A DNA stretch of 32,718 nt from an uncultured Solirubrobacterales bacterium. Lineage in GTDB: Bacteria; Actinomycetota; Thermoleophilia; Solirubrobacterales; Solirubrobacteraceae. The DNA lies in contig CALJKH010000225.1 of assembly GCA_937973575.1 (NCBI GenBank), positions 1 to 32,718 on the forward strand. Direction: 5' to 3'. How positions within the stretch are numbered: position 1 is the first letter of the stretch; each line of letters starts with the position of its first letter. The notes under the pieces were generated by a model. The model searched no databases and was not told the origin of the DNA. It was given only the letters and a program-made list of their open reading frames with translations. Below are positions 7,628-15,616 of the stretch, one piece after another. The position numbers were made by a program, and so were the translations under genes.

Positions 7628-8236
7628 TTAAGCGCCGTCCCAGCCGCCGGACTCGCCTCGGTAGAGGCCCTGCCCAGTGAAGACCATTCGGACTGTCGCG
7701 ATGATGATTTTGAAGTCAAGGGCGAGTGACCAGTTCGCGATGTACCAGAGGTCTAGCTCGATCCGCTCACTCCAGGGCAGTGCTGCACGGCCCTGAACCT
7801 GAGCCCAGCCAGTGACGCCTGGGTAGGCATCAAGCCTGCCCCGTTGGCGGTCGTCGTAATCGGCGACCTGCTCGGGCAAAGTCGGGCGTGGCCCAACAAG
7901 GGACATTTCCCCCCTGAGGACGTTGACGATGTTTGGGAGCTCGTCCAGCGACCAGCGGCGCAGGAAACCGCCAACTCTGGTGATTCGGCTGTCGCCTTCA
8001 TCAACTGCCATACCGGCGCCCATTGTCTCAGCGCCGACGATCATCGTTCGCAGCTTGACGATTTCAAACTCTTTGCCCTTGTAACCGGCACGCTTCTGCC
8101 TGTAGAAGACAGGTCCCTTGCTGTCGAGCCTTACTACGAGGGCGCAAATGGCAATTACGGGAGCGGCAAGCAAAGCTGCGACGCCGCCGATGACCAGGTC
8201 CAGCAGGCGCTTGACTTTGGCCCCAGTGCCGTTCAT
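7628..8236 (-). CDS. monotopic sugar-phosphate transferase (bacterial sugar transferase family)
   Basis: This enzyme type transfers a sugar-1-phosphate from a nucleotide sugar to polyprenyl phosphate, the first membrane step of surface glycan assembly. The 202 residues have the features of the small PglC/WcaJ catalytic core. KRLLDLVIG (9-17) precedes a hydrophobic re-entrant helix broken at Pro26, then comes YRQKRAG. The catalytic dyad is Asp98-Glu99 in SLDELPN, then MSLVGPRP (111-118) and PGVTGWAQVQGR (139-150). The chosen ATG at 8236 overlaps the stop of the preceding GT2 gene as ATGA and has GGAGG seven bases upstream; a start at 8260 is less likely. It is the last gene of a three-gene leftward operon. 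Confidence 0.95.
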   Translation of the reverse strand: MNGTGAKVKRLLDLVIGGVAALLAAPVIAICALVVRLDSKGPVFYRQKRAGYKGKEFEIVKLRTMIVGAETMGAGMAVDEGDSRITRVGGFLRRWSLDELPNIVNVLRGEMSLVGPRPTLPEQVADYDDRQRGRLDAYPGVTGWAQVQGRAALPWSERIELDLWYIANWSLALDFKIIIATVRMVFTGQGLYRGESGGWDGA

Positions 8237-9375
8237 CGGGTTCCCTCCGGTGGCTCCCAACCTGCCTCAGTCCCGTGGCGCCACCAGTCCCACCAGCCAC
8301 CGGCGATTGCAGCTGTCATTAGGACGTAATAGCGGGCAATGAGAAGCGGTCGCGCCTTGACTACTCCGCCAAACCAAGCTGCCAGTAAGACCAGAAGTTG
8401 GAGTGCGAAAACAACAATCCAGAAAGCTGAGCCTCCCCAGGCCAGAGCTGCGCTGGTGGCGAACGCAACTGCATGAAGGAAGGGCGAGCCGTAGCGGATT
8501 GCCCTGTGGCTAAAGATCATCAGCGCGTAGAGCGGCGAGTAACCCTTTGGGCTAAGGAGCCCGCCCTTGACGACGATCGGCCAAGCGTGGCTCATCATTC
8601 TGCGCTTGCGCGCGAACTCTCCCTCAAGGCTAGGAACCATCAGCTCCACAGCCTGAGCACCTGGTGCCTCGCTAGCACGATGGCCGTTCTTGACGATCGT
8701 GAACGGCATCTTCAGGTCGTGGCCCATGACAGGGTCAACCTCAACGTAATCCTTCTTGCGCATCGCGTAAATCGCACCGTTGCCTGCAGTGACAGAAGCC
8801 AGCTTGGCCTCTAATCCGCGGATCATCATTTCCATCCGCCAGTAGACGCCCTCTTGGTTTGTGCCCTCGGAGTTTTCGAAGCGGACTCGGCCGCAGACAT
8901 AAGCGATGTTGTCGTCCTTGAAGAACGGGGCGAGGAGATTACGAAGGGCCGATGGCTTCCATTGCGAGTTGGCGTCACCGAACGCGATCAACTCCCCTTT
9001 GGCAACGTTGACTGCTGCGTCCTGAGCGCGTACTTTGCCGCCTCGCGGGAGGTCTAGGACCACATCGGCACCGGCTTGACGGGCTGCCTCCTGGGTGCCG
9101 TCGTCGGACCCATCGCAGGCAACGATTACCTCGAGCTTGTCTGCCGGCCAGTCGAGTGCACGCATGTTGTTGACGCGCCGCGCGATCACCGGCTCCTCGC
9201 GGTAAGCAGCGATCACAATGGACACGAACGGAACATCATCCCCTCGAATTGGCCCGGGGGCCGAAGGCCTTCTGAGGATTCCCTGAAGAAGCGCAAGGAA
9301 CAACGGGTAGCCAAGCTGACTCCAAACGAGTAGTCCGATGGAGATCCAGAACAGCGCTTCTAGGGCGATCGTCAC
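8233..9375 (-). CDS. membrane glycosyltransferase family 2
   Basis: The product is a 380-residue GT-A enzyme. An N-terminal membrane helix (about 4-33) is followed by the GT2 core. FVSIVIAAYREE (50-61) starts the fold, DGSDDGT (88-94) lies in the nucleotide pocket, and FGDAN (132-136) holds the metal-binding DXD-type site. TAGNGA (196-201) and GHDLKMPF (218-225) are acceptor or base regions, and EGEFARKRRM (251-260) sits where processive enzymes have the (Q/R)xxRW motif. Three to four hydrophobic helices follow (about 280-360), including a Trp-rich segment near the C-terminus. It probably extends a lipid-linked or exported glycan. GTG start at 9375; the stop is coupled to the downstream sugar transferase. 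Confidence 0.93.
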   Translation of the reverse strand: MTIALEALFWISIGLLVWSQLGYPLFLALLQGILRRPSAPGPIRGDDVPFVSIVIAAYREEPVIARRVNNMRALDWPADKLEVIVACDGSDDGTQEAARQAGADVVLDLPRGGKVRAQDAAVNVAKGELIAFGDANSQWKPSALRNLLAPFFKDDNIAYVCGRVRFENSEGTNQEGVYWRMEMMIRGLEAKLASVTAGNGAIYAMRKKDYVEVDPVMGHDLKMPFTIVKNGHRASEAPGAQAVELMVPSLEGEFARKRRMMSHAWPIVVKGGLLSPKGYSPLYALMIFSHRAIRYGSPFLHAVAFATSAALAWGGSAFWIVVFALQLLVLLAAWFGGVVKARPLLIARYYVLMTAAIAGGWWDWWRHGTEAGWEPPEGTR

Positions 9376-9420
9376 GGAGTTAAGGATGCCCGGTAGCTCG
9401 GCAGGCGCAGCGACAAAACT

Positions 9421-10542
9421 TTAGGACTCGTCAATCAACCGCTGGTAGAGAGCCATGTGCTTCTCCGCTGCCCGCTTCCACGACCAATCGCCGTGACCGA
9501 GTTCGTGTGCTGCAGCAGAGAGTCGCTGCTGGCGATCCTTATCCCCCATCACCATCACCAAAGCGTCGTGAAGCGACTCAACATCACCAACTGGGACGCT
9601 GATCGCGGCACCTTGATCGGCAGCTTCGGAGAGGCCGCCAGCCTGACTTGTGACTAGGGGAGTCTCGAAGGCGAGGGCAGTGGCGAGCACTCCTGATTGG
9701 TCGATCTCGCGGTACGGGAGAACGCAGGCAGTCGCGGCGTTGAAGATTGATGGGATCTCCCTGTCCTCGACCCAGCGGGTAAGGAACTTGACCCCTTCAA
9801 GCTCAGCCGCGTGGTTGCGGAGGCGTTCCGTGTCCATGCGAGGGCGGCCAACGATCCAGAGTTCAGCGTCGGTGACTCCGTCCCACGCATCAAGCAGTAC
9901 ATCAAGCCCCTTGTAGGGCCGGAGCAGACCGAAGAACAGCACGACTGGCTTCTCGCCTCGGGCGCCAGGGCCGTCCAACTCATGCGGCAGTGGAAGGGGG
10001 TCTTCAATCTCGCTGATGTGGGTGAACGGACCATGCGGAATCACTTCGATCTTTGACTCATCAAGGCCGACCTCATTGATCAGCCTTCCCTTGCCGTGCT
10101 GCGTATGAACGACGACAGCGTCAGCGTGCGAATAGAGCTTGGCCTGAGCCTCAACCTGCCCGGGCCGCGGCTCCCGTGGCAGAACATCGTGAGCTGTCAT
10201 TACCAGCGGCTGACCTGCGGGCAGAAGCTTGATGTCCACTCCCTGAACTGCCAGCCACTGGGCGTGGACGATGTCGAAGGCGGCAGCTGACTTCCGCCAG
10301 GCAAGCATGTCTGGCACATGGCGAATTGCCCGGCCGGCCCTGAGCAGCGGTGAACCGGCTCGGCCCGGCAGGCCCTTGTAGAACCGGTTTACGCGGGTGT
10401 AACCGACAGGATCCGGCACATCGCCATATGGAAAAGGTGCTGTTGCAAGCTCGACCACTGCACCTTCAGCAACAAGTGCCTCTGCCAACGCATGGTCGTA
10501 GGGCGGGGTGTAGGCGGCAGGGTCAACTAGCTGGACTCTCAC
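9421..10542 (-). CDS. glycosyltransferase family 4 (GT-B)
   Basis: The product is a cytoplasmic GT-B glycosyltransferase of about 373 residues. The N-terminal half contains VRVQLVDPAAYTPPYDHALA and the acceptor-side FDIVHAQWLAVQG and VMTAHDVLP. The C-terminal half has VLFFGLLRPYKGLDVLL and the nucleotide-sugar binding stretch ACVLPYREIDQSGVLATALA followed by FETPLVTSQAGG. A GTG at 10542 begins exactly at the family's first strand; an ATG at 10605 would add 21 unconserved residues and is less likely. The gene is divergent from the GT2 gene at 10615 and lies upstream of the GT2/sugar-transferase pair by 45 bases, so the three probably form one operon. Donor and acceptor are unknown. Confidence 0.92.
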   Translation of the reverse strand: MRVQLVDPAAYTPPYDHALAEALVAEGAVVELATAPFPYGDVPDPVGYTRVNRFYKGLPGRAGSPLLRAGRAIRHVPDMLAWRKSAAAFDIVHAQWLAVQGVDIKLLPAGQPLVMTAHDVLPREPRPGQVEAQAKLYSHADAVVVHTQHGKGRLINEVGLDESKIEVIPHGPFTHISEIEDPLPLPHELDGPGARGEKPVVLFFGLLRPYKGLDVLLDAWDGVTDAELWIVGRPRMDTERLRNHAAELEGVKFLTRWVEDREIPSIFNAATACVLPYREIDQSGVLATALAFETPLVTSQAGGLSEAADQGAAISVPVGDVESLHDALVMVMGDKDRQQRLSAAAHELGHGDWSWKRAAEKHMALYQRLIDES

Positions 10543-10614
10543 CCGGGGAACGCTACCCGCCTGTGGATTGCACGTTGTGCCCGGGACGGGTTTGGCACCC
10601 GGCATGATTGGCGT

Positions 10615-11571
10615 GTGAGCGACGAGATCGAAGTCACTTATTGCATCGTCAACACTGCCCAGCGCGAAAAGCTGGCCCAGTGCCTTGATGCAGTCGAAGC
10701 TGAACGGGAGTTGGTGCCGTTCACGACTGAGGTGCTCGTGCTTGACAACTTCTCAGAGGACGGGTCAGTCGAACTGGCCGAGTCCCACCGCGCAGTCGAC
10801 AGAGTCATCGCGCTACCTCGACGACGGGGCAAAGCCCACAACGACAGTGAATTGATCGGCGCAGCGCATGGCCGCTACTGCCTGCTCCTCAACGAGGACG
10901 CATTCCTCCAGCCGGGCGCTACCGCCACGCTTGTCGCAGCGCTGGGATCACACCAAGACGCTGCAGCCGCCGGAGCAAGGCTTCTCCAGCCCGATGGCAA
11001 GGAGCAGCCTTCGGCTTGGCGGTTCCCAAGTTGGGGGACTGTCCTAGCCGGCGCCGCCTTCCTCCACCGACTGACGACAGTCCAGTCGGGCCGAGGCACT
11101 CAACCAGTGGAAGTTGACTGGGCTCAGTCCGCAGCGATGCTGCTTAGGCGGGACGCAGTGGAGTCAGTGGGCAGGCTCGACCCCGCCTACTTCGTCTACT
11201 CAGATGAGACCGATCTTTGTAAACGGCTTGCTGACCGAGGATGGAAGACGCTCCATGTCCCAGAGGCAGTTGCAGTGCACCATGAGGGCCTCTCAACTGG
11301 AGCGTCTGCCGATCGGCGAATCGTTGAATTCGCGCGCGGCCGTGACCGCTACCTGAAGAGCCATGTCGGAAAGGCCTCAGCGCTTCTGATGCGCCCAGCG
11401 ATCGCCTTCCCCTACCTTGTGCGCGCTACAGCCGCCAGAGTTCTTCCAGGTCACGACCCTGAGCGCTACATGGCGCATGTTCGGGCGACGATGAACCCGG
11501 CCAGAGGCGAAGGCCTCAAAGAGGCAGCTGCGGCCTACAATCTCAGAGCCTCAGCGCGAGAGTCGGCATGA
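10615..11571 (+). CDS. glycosyltransferase family 2, rhamnosyltransferase-like
   Basis: The product is a 318-residue soluble GT-A enzyme of the WbbL/rhamnosyltransferase type. VTYCIVNTAQRE opens the fold, LDNFSEDGS (about 43-51) is the nucleotide-binding loop and LLNEDAF (91-97) replaces the DXD with an acidic NED. VDWAQSAAMLLRRDAVESVG, then FVYSDETDLCKRLADRGW and VPEAVAVHHEG are the well-conserved acceptor and base region of this subgroup. The last ~70 residues form a helical tail. The start is a GTG with a poor ribosome binding site. It is the only gene here between a divergent GT4 and a convergent flippase, so it probably has its own promoter in the 72-base gap. It probably adds a deoxyhexose to a surface glycan. 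Confidence 0.93.
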   Translation: MSDEIEVTYCIVNTAQREKLAQCLDAVEAERELVPFTTEVLVLDNFSEDGSVELAESHRAVDRVIALPRRRGKAHNDSELIGAAHGRYCLLLNEDAFLQPGATATLVAALGSHQDAAAAGARLLQPDGKEQPSAWRFPSWGTVLAGAAFLHRLTTVQSGRGTQPVEVDWAQSAAMLLRRDAVESVGRLDPAYFVYSDETDLCKRLADRGWKTLHVPEAVAVHHEGLSTGASADRRIVEFARGRDRYLKSHVGKASALLMRPAIAFPYLVRATAARVLPGHDPERYMAHVRATMNPARGEGLKEAAAAYNLRASARESA

Positions 11572-11598
11572 ACTCTGGAGTGTGCAGGCGCGCGACCG

Positions 11599-11695
11599 CG
11601 ACCCCGCGGTTTCAGGACGGGGTCGTGGGTTTCAGCTTCGCCGGGCGCGTTGTGAGCGCAGCGAACGCAGAGCCCGCCGAGGCTGTACCCACGAC
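11599..11695. repeat. overlapping alternative hairpins between convergent genes
   Basis: Hairpin A pairs CGACCCCG (11599..11606) with CGGGGTCG (11618..11625). Hairpin B pairs GTCGTGGGT (11622..11630) with ACCCACGAC (11687..11695) and continues inward with CAGC/GCTG, CGGGC (11642..11646)/GCCCG (11672..11676) and GCGTT (11647..11651)/AACGC (11664..11668). Bases 11622..11625 belong to both, so the two helices exclude each other. The element occupies most of the 139-base gap between the GT2 and flippase genes. It may be a bidirectional terminator; no T tract is seen. Confidence 0.6.
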
Positions 11696-11710
11696 GGCGA
11701 TTGATCAACG

Positions 11711-13183
11711 TTAGGACGCAGCGCGACGATTCTTGAGTGAGGCGATTCCGTTGCGGAAGACGCGAGCTTCATCAGGCCGAACGAAGCGGGTGGCCCAGAG
11801 AGCGATCGGGATGAGCGCAAAGACGGCCAATCGTGAGAACAGTCCGCCAAGGCCAGATGTTGCAAGCAAGAGATTTCCGACGATCGAGATTCCCCCTGCC
11901 ACGAGAGCGAAGTGAGCAAGGCGAGTCCATTCAAACCCAACCTCAAACATCTTGCGAGTGAGGACGCGCATCACAGTCAGCATCACGACGTAGGCGCCAA
12001 CCAGCGCAATACCAGCGCCAGTGATTCCCATTGACGGCACCAGTACTGCGAGCAGGACAATGTTGGCGATCAGGCCCGCGATCGCCGCAGGGAAGTTGCG
12101 TGTTGTGATCTTTGCCCTGCCTCCCACTGTGACCATCAGAGTCACTAGGCCATACATTGCCCAGCCGAGGGCAACCCACGGCAAGGCCTTCCAAGCTGGG
12201 TAGAAGTCAGGCGCTGCGAGCAGCCTGACGACCCACCGGCCCATCAGCACAAGGCCTGCGACTGCAATCCCGGTGACTGTCGCGTACCAAGTGGTCACCG
12301 AGGCGTAAAGCTTCGCGGCTTCCTCATCGTCCTTTACTGAATAGGCAAGCGGTGGCCAGGCGTATTGGAAGCCACGAGCAAGGGCGATCATTCCGCCAGA
12401 GAGCTTCACCGACAGCGAGTAGAGGCCGGCTTGGGCTGCGCCTTTCCCGTGGAAGAGCCACGCGCGGTCAATCAGGTTGAGTGCAAATACGCTCGCGTCA
12501 GCTGGAACTGTTGGCAGGCCAAACCGTAGGAGAGTGCCGAGCCCGCTCGACTTGCCTCCTTGAGGGCGGAGGCGCTCCCGCTCCCAGATCCAGAGTCCAA
12601 CGAGAACGAGGCTTGAAGCTGCGTAGTTACCGAACAGAAGGCCGTTAGCCCCATCGCCTCGGAAGACCACAAGCCAGACTGTCAACGAAACTGTGATCAG
12701 CACATTGGTGATTGAGCAGATCGCGTATTGGAGGGCTTTCTCCTCAACTCGCAGAAGAGCCTGGGCTAACTCAAGGTTTGAGAATGCCCAAAGGCCAAGC
12801 GCACCGATTTTGACAATGGTCGGGTCCCGCATGTCCAAGGTGAGATCGGCGATCGGGCTTGCGAACAGGTAGATCAGGCCGCAGACCGTCGTGCTTACTG
12901 CCAGCAGCGAGAGGACTGACCTGCGGGCGAGCTCGTTACGACCGGCCGTGTCCTGCTGTTCGTAGTGGTATCGGACAAACGCTTCGCCGATGCCCAGCCG
13001 GACAACGATGCTCGCGAAGATCACGCCTGCGCCGACAAGCTCGGCGAGTCCGTAGTCAGCCTCAGTCAGATGCCGCGTGTAGACGGGCAGCAGCAGGATT
13101 GCCAAAGGCTTGGAGACCAAGTCGGAGACTTGGTAGGCAAATGCTGTGCGCAGAAGCCGTCGCAGATGTCCCGGGCCGGCCAT
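11711..13183 (-). CDS. oligosaccharide flippase / polysaccharide export membrane protein (Wzx-like)
   Basis: The product is a 490-residue polytopic protein with about 12-14 hydrophobic segments and short charged loops, the pattern and length of the MOP-superfamily polysaccharide flippases. The N-terminus RTAFAYQVSDLVSKPLAILL with LLPVYTRHLTEADYGLAELV is typical: an amphipathic start, then the phrase with Y-T-R-x-L-x-x-x-D-Y-G. Such proteins move lipid-linked oligosaccharides across the cytoplasmic membrane. It is convergent with the GT2 gene and divergent (45 bases) from the GT-B gene at 13229. In this context it would export the product of the surrounding glycosyltransferases. The ATG at 13183 is used; the substrate is unknown. 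Confidence 0.93.
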   Translation of the reverse strand: MAGPGHLRRLLRTAFAYQVSDLVSKPLAILLLPVYTRHLTEADYGLAELVGAGVIFASIVVRLGIGEAFVRYHYEQQDTAGRNELARRSVLSLLAVSTTVCGLIYLFASPIADLTLDMRDPTIVKIGALGLWAFSNLELAQALLRVEEKALQYAICSITNVLITVSLTVWLVVFRGDGANGLLFGNYAASSLVLVGLWIWERERLRPQGGKSSGLGTLLRFGLPTVPADASVFALNLIDRAWLFHGKGAAQAGLYSLSVKLSGGMIALARGFQYAWPPLAYSVKDDEEAAKLYASVTTWYATVTGIAVAGLVLMGRWVVRLLAAPDFYPAWKALPWVALGWAMYGLVTLMVTVGGRAKITTRNFPAAIAGLIANIVLLAVLVPSMGITGAGIALVGAYVVMLTVMRVLTRKMFEVGFEWTRLAHFALVAGGISIVGNLLLATSGLGGLFSRLAVFALIPIALWATRFVRPDEARVFRNGIASLKNRRAAS

Positions 13184-13228
13184 GCCGCAGCACGCTACCG
13201 GGGACGCTGGCGGTTACCTTCCTCTGAG

Positions 13229-14266
13229 ATGCAACAACAGACTGCGTTATTCCTACTTCCGCGTCCGCTCGACTCGTTCATCCTTGAAGACTTCGTGCGG
13301 CCGCTGCTTGAGGCGCCTGATGTTGCGATCCTTGAGCCGGGCAAAGTTCCAGCCGGCGCACTGATGCGCCTTCCTGGGCCGCTCGCGGCAGCTGAGGCAA
13401 CTCGCCAAGCAGGCCGAGTGAAGGTCAACGGCGACCTCGCAGTTGTGATCCTCATGCACCCAGTCCAATGGCCACTTGCGGCAGCACTGTTGGATCGGAA
13501 CCCAAGCGCTCAGCTTTGGTACGGAATCTGGGATCGCTACGAGCGTGCACCGGACGCCGACGAAGCGACCCGGAAGCGAGTACATGCCCTCCACGAGGCT
13601 GCCTCCAAGCGGGCCGACTGGCGTTTTGCAGTCTCAGGCGCCTTGGCTGAGATCGAAGCGGAGCGCGGCCGAGAAGCCGATGTGTTGCCGCCTCCACATG
13701 ACGCATTCCCGTCCCCTGACCCAGCAGAGATGGTCGTTGCGGCATCCCTTGGCCACCTTGGTCGTCGCACCGACTGGAAACTGCTCCGAACTCTCGTCGA
13801 GCAGGTCCCTGAGCTGAACCTGCTTCTGATCGGCGAGGTACACGCCGATGAGACACCCAATGACCCAGACCTCGCTGCACTGGTTGCTTCCCCAAATGCT
13901 GTCCGACTTGGGTCGCTCCCGGATGAGGCGGCCGCGAGAGTGATTGCCCTCGCTGATGTCTGCCTTTTGCCATTCCAGATTGACGAGTTCAATGACACCG
14001 GCTTGCCGCAGCGCATCCTGAAGGCCGCCAAGCTTGGCCGCAAGACTCTGGTCCCACCACTTAAGGGTCCCCTGACTCAGGAGACAGCTGTAACTGTTTG
14101 CCATTCAGCTGATGACTGGGCACGTGAGCTCCGGGCTGCCAAGACAGACGGCCGCGGAGGCGATCGCCAGCTCCGTGACTGGGGACTTGCCCAGAACTCA
14201 GATGCGCTGCTTGCTCCTTTCCGCGCCAAGCTTGAGAAGCTCGGCGTGCGGGTCCGACAGAGCTAA
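13229..14266 (+). CDS. glycosyltransferase, GT-B fold
   Basis: The product has 345 residues and resembles divergent GT4-like enzymes. The N-terminal half starts QTALFLLPRPLDSFILEDF and includes LWYGIWDRYER. The C-terminal half has LLLIGEV (198-204), ANAVRLGSL-like SPNAVRLGSLP (221-231), CLLPFQIDEFNDTGLP (245-260) and LGRKTLVPPLKGP. This is the order expected for the donor domain, with the acidic/Gly site in EFNDTG. The ATG at 13229 is chosen because any longer frame would extend into the flippase gene on the opposite strand, and the sequence before it does not look like glycosyltransferase. A good hairpin terminator follows. Donor and acceptor are unknown. Confidence 0.88.
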   Translation: MQQQTALFLLPRPLDSFILEDFVRPLLEAPDVAILEPGKVPAGALMRLPGPLAAAEATRQAGRVKVNGDLAVVILMHPVQWPLAAALLDRNPSAQLWYGIWDRYERAPDADEATRKRVHALHEAASKRADWRFAVSGALAEIEAERGREADVLPPPHDAFPSPDPAEMVVAASLGHLGRRTDWKLLRTLVEQVPELNLLLIGEVHADETPNDPDLAALVASPNAVRLGSLPDEAAARVIALADVCLLPFQIDEFNDTGLPQRILKAAKLGRKTLVPPLKGPLTQETAVTVCHSADDWARELRAAKTDGRGGDRQLRDWGLAQNSDALLAPFRAKLEKLGVRVRQS

Positions 14267-14279
14267 CCCGGCCAAAGAA

Positions 14280-14320
14280 GAGCGGGCCCCTTGTAGGAGA
14301 CCCGCTCGGTCACATCTTTT
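14280..14320 (+). terminator. rho-independent-type terminator
   Basis: GAGCGGG (14280..14286) and CCCGCTC (14301..14307) form a perfect 7-bp GC-rich stem with a 14-base loop that has a further CCT/AGG pairing. The sequence then runs to ATCTTTT (14314..14320). It lies 14 bases after the glycosyltransferase stop. Confidence 0.55.
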
Positions 14321-14337
14321 GCTCTAGTTGACTCGGC

Positions 14338-14673
14338 CTAGAAGGGCGAGCTGGAGCACTCTTTAAGGTGCCCCTTGAGCGTATTGGCGTTAAGGCTCGC
14401 GCTCTTGGCGCTCAGCCCGATGCTCGGATACCTAGCTGTCAGCTCTTCAATGCAGGCCTGCTTCTTAATGCCGCCTGCAGTGAACCAAAGCATTGCTGTC
14501 GCAATTACTGCGAGAAAGCCGAAGAAAATCTTCGCCAGCGGCGGGCGCCCGATGGGCAGCGCTGCGACGGAGTCTTCGGCGGTCGAATCGTCCCCTTGAA
14601 TCTTCACATCAGCCTCAACGGCCTTGTTCTCAGAGGGTGCGTCTGGACTATTGACCTGCTCTTGATCGCTCAT
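14338..14673 (-). CDS. small single-pass membrane protein, function unknown
   Basis: The product has 111 residues. The first ~45 are polar and acidic (cytoplasmic tail candidate), one hydrophobic helix spans about 46-68 (IFFGFLAVIATAMLWFTAGG), and a ~40-residue tail carries two cysteines (KKQACIEEL and KECSSS) that could pair outside the cell. No known family is recognised. The frame has a plausible codon pattern, and a TTGACA-like -35 box lies just upstream, so it is probably real. It sits in the same direction as the methyltransferase upstream, 84 bases apart. It may be an accessory factor of the surface glycan machinery, but nothing in the sequence proves this. Confidence 0.65.
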   Translation of the reverse strand: MSDQEQVNSPDAPSENKAVEADVKIQGDDSTAEDSVAALPIGRPPLAKIFFGFLAVIATAMLWFTAGGIKKQACIEELTARYPSIGLSAKSASLNANTLKGHLKECSSSPF

Positions 14674-14681
14674 GGCCGGAA

Positions 14682-14710
14682 CAGTAAGTGAACTCGTGAC
14701 ATTGTGTCAA
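14682..14710 (-). promoter_or_regulatory. possible promoter with overlapping palindrome
   Basis: On the minus strand TTGACA (14710..14705) is followed after 17 bases by TTACTG (14687..14682), three of six matches to the -10 consensus. Transcription would begin close to the ATG at 14673. The palindrome TGACA-TTG-TGTCA (14697..14709) overlaps the -35 box and could bind a regulator. Weak evidence. Confidence 0.28.
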
Positions 14711-14757
14711 GACGCACACTAATTTCCAACACTAGGCCAAACTGGGTGACGGCTAGG

Positions 14758-15540
14758 TCAGTACGGCCACTCGCCGCGGCCGCCATCAAGCAGCTTTGCG
14801 ACGGGCTTCAGCTTCGCTACAAGCAGAACCTTGATCAACACGTTCTTGGCAAACCAGCCAAGTTCGAGTATCTGCCTAAGGATGCTTCGGCGGCGAGTCG
14901 CACCGGAGATACGGCGGTGGTGGTACTCGGCCAGCGACCTAGACCTGCGCACGTACTCCCAGTCTGGGGAGAACAGGAGCAAACGAATCTGGGCGAGGGT
15001 CACCCCGACAGATGCAAATGAGTCGTGGATCAGCATCGTTCCACCGGGCTTTACGCGGGCTCCCCAGTCTCGAATGTCAGCCGCAGCAGGGGCGTACCGG
15101 TGGGCTCCGTCGATATAGAGCATGTCGAGCTTGCCGTCAATTGCCCCATGCGCTCCCTCAGAAGGGAGGCGAACATGGCGAATGCGCTCGTCAACTCCAG
15201 CGCCCTTGAGGTTTGAGTGGAACAGTTCGTGGTCGCCTTCGCCTTCAGCTGATGTCCCGTCAATCTGCTGAGGACCCCTGTCGTTACCGGCATGAGGGTC
15301 AATCGCAGCGATCTCACCCGCGGTAGGAGCTGCCTTGGCGAGGATGATTGCGGACCGGCCTCTGTAGGAGCCAATTTCAGCAATTCGACTGCCTGGCCCG
15401 GCAGCCTGAGCTGCCTCCCAAAGAAGGCGAGCTTGGCCCTCAGTCATCCACCCTTCGACACCGTCAACTGACTCCCAGGCTGCCGCAAAACCGTCGTCGG
15501 CGTGCGCAGTCCCATTGGATGACGTTTGGGGGTTTGGCAT
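14758..15540 (-). CDS. class I SAM-dependent methyltransferase (Methyltransf_24 type)
   Basis: The product has 260 residues. The SAM-binding fold is visible as SRIAEIGSYRGRSAIILA (51-68, motif I with EIGSYRG), AAIDPHAG (78-85, motif II acidic residue), LDMLYIDGAHRYAPAAADI (138-156) and VKPGGTMLIHDSF (163-175). The IDGAH and HDSF motifs mark the family that often methylates sugars or small hydroxylated substrates in glycan and antibiotic clusters, sometimes with a metal ion. The ~50-residue C-terminal part is basic and hydrophobic and may touch the membrane. It is divergent from the GT-C gene at 15617. A role in O-methylating a glycan residue is inferred from context. Confidence 0.9.
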   Translation of the reverse strand: MPNPQTSSNGTAHADDGFAAAWESVDGVEGWMTEGQARLLWEAAQAAGPGSRIAEIGSYRGRSAIILAKAAPTAGEIAAIDPHAGNDRGPQQIDGTSAEGEGDHELFHSNLKGAGVDERIRHVRLPSEGAHGAIDGKLDMLYIDGAHRYAPAAADIRDWGARVKPGGTMLIHDSFASVGVTLAQIRLLLFSPDWEYVRRSRSLAEYHHRRISGATRRRSILRQILELGWFAKNVLIKVLLVAKLKPVAKLLDGGRGEWPY

Positions 15541-15542
15541 CT

Positions 15543-15557
15543 GGCGATCGTATCGCC
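15543..15557. promoter_or_regulatory. short palindrome in a divergent intergenic region
   Basis: GGCGAT-CGT-ATCGCC is a perfect inverted repeat just upstream of the methyltransferase start, within the 76-base gap between divergent genes. It could be an operator or a hairpin at the 5' end of the methyltransferase mRNA. No clear -10/-35 pair was recognised with it. Confidence 0.28.
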
Positions 15558-15616
15558 CTTTCAGACAGCGCGTGACAGGCGCGTCGAAGTCCTTTGCGCA
15601 CTAGGCTTGATGAACA

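Noticed and set aside
12965..13228. Upstream extension of the GT-B gene at 13229
   Set aside because: It lies antisense to the flippase coding region and contains no glycosyltransferase motif.
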